Positions 58,684 through 64,000 of a DNA stretch of 64,000 nucleotides are shown here, in pieces. A program made the translations under genes and the position numbers. The notes below the pieces were generated by a model that had not been told where the DNA came from, made no database searches, and worked only from the letters and a program-made list of their open reading frames with translations. Every line of letters begins with the position of its first letter. Position 1 is the first letter of the stretch. Source of the DNA: Eonycteris spelaea (Eukaryota > Chordata > Mammalia > Chiroptera > Pteropodidae); contig PUFA01000209.1 of assembly GCA_003508835.1 (NCBI GenBank), positions 1,467,001-1,531,000 of the forward strand, given 5' to 3'.

Positions 58684-61600
58684 CTAAAATACAAAACATA
58701 AAATTGAGTGACGGGTAAAATATCTTTACTTTAGTAAAGTTTTTTTATCTTATAGTATGCTATTAAGATCTGATCACACTTTTTTTAAGCCTCCAAGTGT
58801 TGATTTCCATTAAAAAATCCAATTTCCAATGGTGTGTACATAAAATTTCCAATGGTGTAATACAGAAAAAGTTCAACAGAAGAAAATGCCACAGTGCAAA
58901 TTCTTAAATGGCAAGTGACAACACAAAGGGAACTACAGTTGTTACAGCCAGAACAATGTCAGTAATGTGAGCATTTGAAAGAACTGTAAGAAAATGAGCC
59001 CTATAAAGAACAAAAGAACCCTTGACACCAAATTAAGAAAGCTACATATACCTATAATTAAACAAAGGGGGCAGTACAGAACAGTAAAACATATAAAATA
59101 AATAAAGTAAAATAAAATAATTAAAGGACCAGTTTAGTTCTATATTGTTCACTTACAACTTATAGGTTATTGGTAAATCATTTAACTTCATTTGGTCTCA
59201 ATTTCCTGACCTGTATATAATATGTTCTAGATTAAGTTATCTTTAAAGCCCAAAAATATATTTAAGATTCAGTCACTGTGTTGTAAATATTTCTACCTTT
59301 AAGCAGACTGTATCCTCCACTTAACAGAAATTCGCAATTAAAGAAATTTCAAAAAAAAAAAAAAGAAAATTCATTAAATTTTCACACTAACTACAGTTAT
59401 TTAATTTTGACATATTACAAATAACTAAATTAAGACTCAAAAAAATTTAAATACTCATGCCAACAGTTCCATAGTAGCAAGTGACACAAAACTTGTACTG
59501 CTAAGGTCTAAGGCTCTAAAGCCCAGTTTTTATACTCTCTTCACAATTATAAAATATTTTGATCATCTTTAACCTTTCACTGCATGTGGAAATATTTAGG
59601 CCTTACCTTCTAAGGATAGCATCATCTTTCTACCCAACAATGCATACAAATAACACATGCTATGACTAACCTCTGACAAATAGTTAATTATTAAATGATG
59701 AGCATTTTGCCATAATTAAAAAGTAGAATTCAATATGCTCACACTCTCTAAGGGATTCTAACCATTTAAGAATGACTTGTTAACTCTAGGATCTTTCTTG
59801 ATATTCTTCTTCAACTCATATTATTACTGGTTAAACATTTTAACAGCATTGGATTGGGACAAGCCATAATCTCAGACTGAATTGAAACAAAATCTCTCAA
59901 TCTTCAACCTAATGTGCTATTATTAGTGTCTCTATTCCCAAGATACAATGATCAACTGTAACAACTTTAATGGGCAAGGAAAGAAAAAGACATTGGTCGA
60001 AGAGGAAGTAGGGGGTGGAAATGACCCTATATACAGTAAATCATACAACAGACTGCTATTTGTCACAAATTTAGATATCAGGCAAATACTTATATAGTGT
60101 CTCATCTAGCTCTTTTATGTTCATTGTTCATCTTTAGCCCTTTTTATTACTCCTCAGTTTAATACTATATAATGTTAACTTCATAGCAGTTCAAAGTACT
60201 AGTTTTAATCTTTGGGGAAATATAATTTTTTCTTTAAACGTATGATCCTAAAGCTAGAATGCCTGAATAAGTGTGCTTTTACAAACACAAGAGTCAAAAC
60301 CTTCCCCAATAGGAAAAAAAATGTATCAATACAAGTCAGCGAGAAGCTAACAGCTGATATTGCTGGAAAATTTTAATCAAATAAAATTCTTCAAAAAAAA
60401 ATAATTCATTTGACTTTTTTCATAGTTTTTATGACAAATTAACACTGTATTAGTTCCTCTTTTTTACGTTATCTTATTTTCATATATGAATATAAATGTG
60501 TATACATAAAATATACAGAATGAAAGTCCAGAAACATTTTTTTTTTAATTTCTCAATTTCTACTATGCTATACACTGGGATTTTAAGGCTATTTTAACAT
60601 GTATCCTCTAACGTTTATCAATTTGACAAAAATTATTAGCTATTTAATATGTATATATAGCACTGGCCTAGAAACTATTTGCAAAGATGAAACAGACATA
60701 GATCCCACCTTCAACAGCCTTGCAGTCTAGAAGATGGGCAAAATAAGTACATAATGTAACAGTGATAAGATAGAAAATACGTACTTATTCATTCTTACAT
60801 AACTAAAGGACATGAACTTGGAAGAAGGCAAATTACTTTTATTTAGAAGACTGGTACCAACTTAAGGTGACTGCACTGGGCCTTAAGAGACTCTGAGAAC
60901 TTGGGCAAAGGAATATCCAGGAAAATACAATAAGAGTAAAACTTCAGATGATTAACTGTAAGGGACAATTGGGGACAGAACAAGTGAGGAAAGAAAGATA
61001 AACCAGGATCAAGACAAAAAAGATTTCATATGCCAACTTGAGAAGTTTAAACTTTATTCAGCAAGTAATACAAAGTTCTTGAAAGTACTAAGCAAGGAAA
61101 GATTAATCTGAGATAAAAATGGAACTCAGTGAGCTAAACAGAAGATAAAGAGCATGAGATAAGGAAAGAAACGATGGGAATAAAGAGATAAAGGTTAGGA
61201 TGTAAAGCTAATAGGCCTGATAGTGAATGGAATTAGAAGAGAACAGAAGTATCATGTCTGCCTGACTTAGAAGGGAAACAAAACCATCAACAGAAACAGA
61301 AAATCAGAGGATAAGGAAAGGAAGATGAAAAGTTTAATATGAACATGCTAAGTCTAAGTTTACAGTGGAATATCCAGGGAAACTAATAGCTAGAAACTAA
61401 TAGCTAGAAGATGGGGGAAAAAAGAATTAGATTTAGATGGAAGATGAACTAATCAGGATACCCAGGGGCCTAGATAAGCAATTTATGAATGCACAGAGAG
61501 GAGAGCCTAGGACAGTATTAAAGGAAAACCTCATTTATGTTATAAGGAAGAAGACATAGAAAAGTTAAAGACAGAAGAGTAAAAATCAAGAAAAAAAAGG

Positions 61601-62949
61601 CAAATCTTTGAAAGAATGGCAATGACAAAAACATGAAATACTGTAGAAATTGCAGAGATACTGAAATTGTCATGAGTAAACTGCAAGGAGTTAAGGACTG
61701 AATTAAAGGTAAAAAATAAGAGACTGTAAATGTAGGCTTTTTGTTTTGCAACAGATGAACTCAAATGAAAAGAAAAAACTACAGTACATCTACAAGAATG
61801 CAAGATGGACCTGAATGGGAGCTTTTCTCTGTTTTATGAATAAGGGAAAAAATGAGCATTTCCATGGAAAGAAGGGAAAGAGCCAATAAATGGGAGAATG
61901 GCTGTCATATAAAAGTAAAAACAGAGCTTTGATCATTAACCAAATACATTCACAAACATTATTACCTCAACAACTCAAACCAAGGGAGGTTAAGAGACTC
62001 CCTCAAGCTCAAACAGTATAACTTAATCCCTAAGTGCAAAGGTTCTGAATTCTGGCTGCTTCCGTTAAAAAGTTCAGTTCCACTAGTGACTTAATCATTC
62101 TAAACCCTCGTTTCCTCGCCCTTTAAATAGAACAATAATCCCTAGAAGCTTTTATGTGTCCAATGAGATAACGTACAGAAAGTGTTAGGTATGCTTGACA
62201 CATGGTTTAAAACTGAAAGTCAGGAGTGTCAGAAGAGGGGCTTAAGTTTTTAACAGCAAGTCCCATGTTCTCTGTTTCACAGTGCTAACAAAAGACATAG
62301 GTAAGTAATGAGGCAAGGTAAAAATAGGAAGGAGTAAAAATATTTAAATACGAATGGAAAGAGTCTCTGAAAAGACTACTAATGAAGACCAAAGTTAGTA
62401 AGGATGGCAAAAAAATTAAGGAAGATAAAGAAAATAAGTGAAATGGTTGGTCATCAGCAGTGAACATGATGATGTTATAGTTACAAAGTAAACTCTCAAT
62501 AAGAAATCAAAGTCAGCAAATCTATAGTCATCCCATTATCACCACCACCACCCACCACCACCAAGCAGCTTTGCCCCAGGCAAAAAAAAAAAAGAAGAAA
62601 AGAAAAAAGTTAAACTGAATAAAAAAAGGAACTATAAAGCTCAGAAAAGAAGCAGTGTTGAGTGCAAAATATCTATAACTAAATACTCTTAAGAAGCAAG
62701 AACCACATTTGTCTCATTAATGTCTCATGTACTTCCAGTGAGATTTAGTGCTCCAAAAACATTTGCTGAATGAATGAATGGAATGTGACAGGGAGTCTAC
62801 AAGAGATTAATTAAACAGCTACCAAGCAACAGGGAGTGTCCAACTAAAGTAGGATAGCATAATTTGTAGTGGAATCAATCACCCAGTTGGGCTGGAAAAA
62901 AACACATCTAGTTTATACTGACTACAATCTCAATGCTGGGAGAAATTAC
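58684..62949 (-). other. CD2AP: last intron of CD2AP
   Basis: 4.27 kb between the two final coding exons, with GTAATTTC at the 5' end and TTTTAG at the 3' end. It is AT-rich. It contains MIR-like pieces near 59155-59240 and 61960-62200, an L2-like reversed piece at about 60670-61150 (CAGCCTTGCAGTCTAGAAGA), A runs at 59350-59364 and 62582-62592, and a CCA-triplet patch at 62540-62562. No other exon is seen. Confidence 0.85.
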
Positions 62950-63013
62950 CTCTAGATTACTTCTCATTGCCTTCTCTTCTTCCAAATCTTTTCGTAGTTT
63001 TTCCAGTTCTTTC
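62950..63013 (-). CDS. CD2AP: CD2AP penultimate coding exon (coiled coil)
   Basis: 64 bp with acceptor TTTTTAAG and donor GTAATT. The first base completes a codon and the next 21 codons read KELEKLRKDLEEEKAMRSNL plus E. The Leu/Met spacing and alternating charged residues show a parallel coiled coil, which in CD2AP mediates self-association near the C-terminus. It leaves in phase 0 and joins the 58683 exon. Sequence agreement with mammalian CD2AP is essentially complete as I recall it, so the assignment is firm. Upstream exons lie beyond the right edge. Confidence 0.96.
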
Positions 63014-64000
63014 CTTAAAAACAAAGTATTTATTGCCATTAAGTCTTTCAGTTAAACAACAAATTTGATTAATGTTAACGGGATTCTCTGTTGCTTGACA
63101 TCCCAGAATTGGGAAAACTTTTTAAAGGAAAGAACCATATTGACTGGGAAAAATTTTAAATCTCTAGTTTTCCAAAATGACATTTACAAACTTAGCAAAA
63201 CCATGACAAACCTACCTGAGATTTTCAAAAAAAAATTTTAAGGTAATACAGAACAGTTAATGATAAAGAAATAATATCTGATCTTTAGAAGCAATTTCCC
63301 ATATTCAGTTATTATTCATTTCCCAGGCTAGACATCCTAAGAGCCTAACCAATTTGGTAAAATGAATCTGAAAACATACCATAAAGCAAATTATACTTTA
63401 TGTAATAAGATAACCTGGACTTTACATTTCTCTATTTTTCAAACTTAAAAGTTACATTAAAATCCCCAAACCAAAAAAATAAATAAAAAACTTCAACCAT
63501 ACCTCTTCCTTAACTCATGTTTTTTTTTCATTTTTCTATGTTCCCTTCTCTTTATAGTCATTCCACAACCCCATAGCTATAAGTACATATTCTTTTTGTA
63601 CTTTATGTATCTTTTCCCAAAGTATTCTCAAACATTTCTGGCCTGCTAAGATTTTCATATTTCTGACAACTGTTGTTTGGTATTCAAATAGCCAAGCTTG
63701 GGAAGGGGGGGGGGGAGTGGAACATAGAAATTGGAGAAATAGGAAATCTCAGTATATCAAATTTCTAAATCAAAAAGTGTTGATATATTCACCCTCTTGA
63801 CATATACTAGGAAAATTCTCTTCGAAAATACTGTAGGATAGATTTGAGAAACTCATGAAAACTATCATGAAAAATACGTGAAAGAAGGAAGGTTTATATA
63901 GTTTCAAAACTAATTTCTTCAGGGGCTTTCATAATTAGAAAACTATATTGGGAGTAAATTTTCTACTGTTTTCTACTAATTACAATTTTTAAAATAATTT
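63014..64000 (-). other. CD2AP: CD2AP intron, runs off the window
   Basis: AT-rich intron without further exons. A run of 11 G (63705-63715) stands out. The next upstream CD2AP exon must lie beyond position 64000. Confidence 0.8.

Noticed and set aside
1..64000. CRISPR arrays, operons, riboswitches, tRNA or rRNA genes
   Set aside because: None seen; the sequence is vertebrate nuclear DNA and the direct repeats present are microsatellites or transposon fragments.

Overview
The window is mammalian nuclear DNA: AT-rich, intron-dominated, and full of old interspersed repeats (MIR, L2, MER5-type hAT, Tigger, MaLR LTRs, L1). The L1 3' ends resemble the type I know from laurasiatherian mammals. I see no Alu/B1, carnivore SINEC, ruminant Bov, pig PRE or horse ERE copies, so I cannot name the species. 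There is no bacterial-type organisation.

Two genes can be recognised, both on the minus strand, and together they match the human 6p12.3 order CD2AP - ADGRF2 - ADGRF4 read in reverse. (1) At the right edge are the last two coding exons of CD2AP (62950-63013 and 58645-58683), a 4.3 kb intron between them, and a 3' UTR of about 3 kb ending near 55.69 kb. (2) At about 12.4-22.0 kb is ADGRF2 (GPR111), an adhesion GPCR. It has a signal-peptide exon (21932-22030), a cysteine-rich exon (16870-17021), a GAIN-region exon (14737-14960) and one large exon with the rest of the GAIN/GPS and the 7TM region (12389-13810). The 14.8 kb exon appears to have lost one base, which puts a TGA in frame before its splice donor, while the 1.4 kb 7TM exon is fully open. 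The receptor exon also reads straight through a perfect GTAAGT donor in the middle of TM7. ADGRF4 coding exons were looked for in the left 12 kb and not found.

Layout: 0-12 kb, downstream flank of ADGRF2 with hAT/Tigger/L1/LTR remnants; 12.4-22 kb, ADGRF2; 22-55.7 kb, CD2AP-ADGRF2 intergenic region, with L1/L2 nests, an ERV-type solo LTR, purine and CA microsatellites and two strong CTCF-type motifs (30605-30618 and 52168-52181, both minus); 55.7-64 kb, 3' end of CD2AP.

The two genes are not functionally linked as far as is known: CD2AP is an actin/endocytic scaffold and ADGRF2 an orphan adhesion GPCR. I found no new multi-gene system. The points most worth checking are the ADGRF2 lesion, its truncated TM7 reading, its non-canonical GPS and the two CTCF-type sites.
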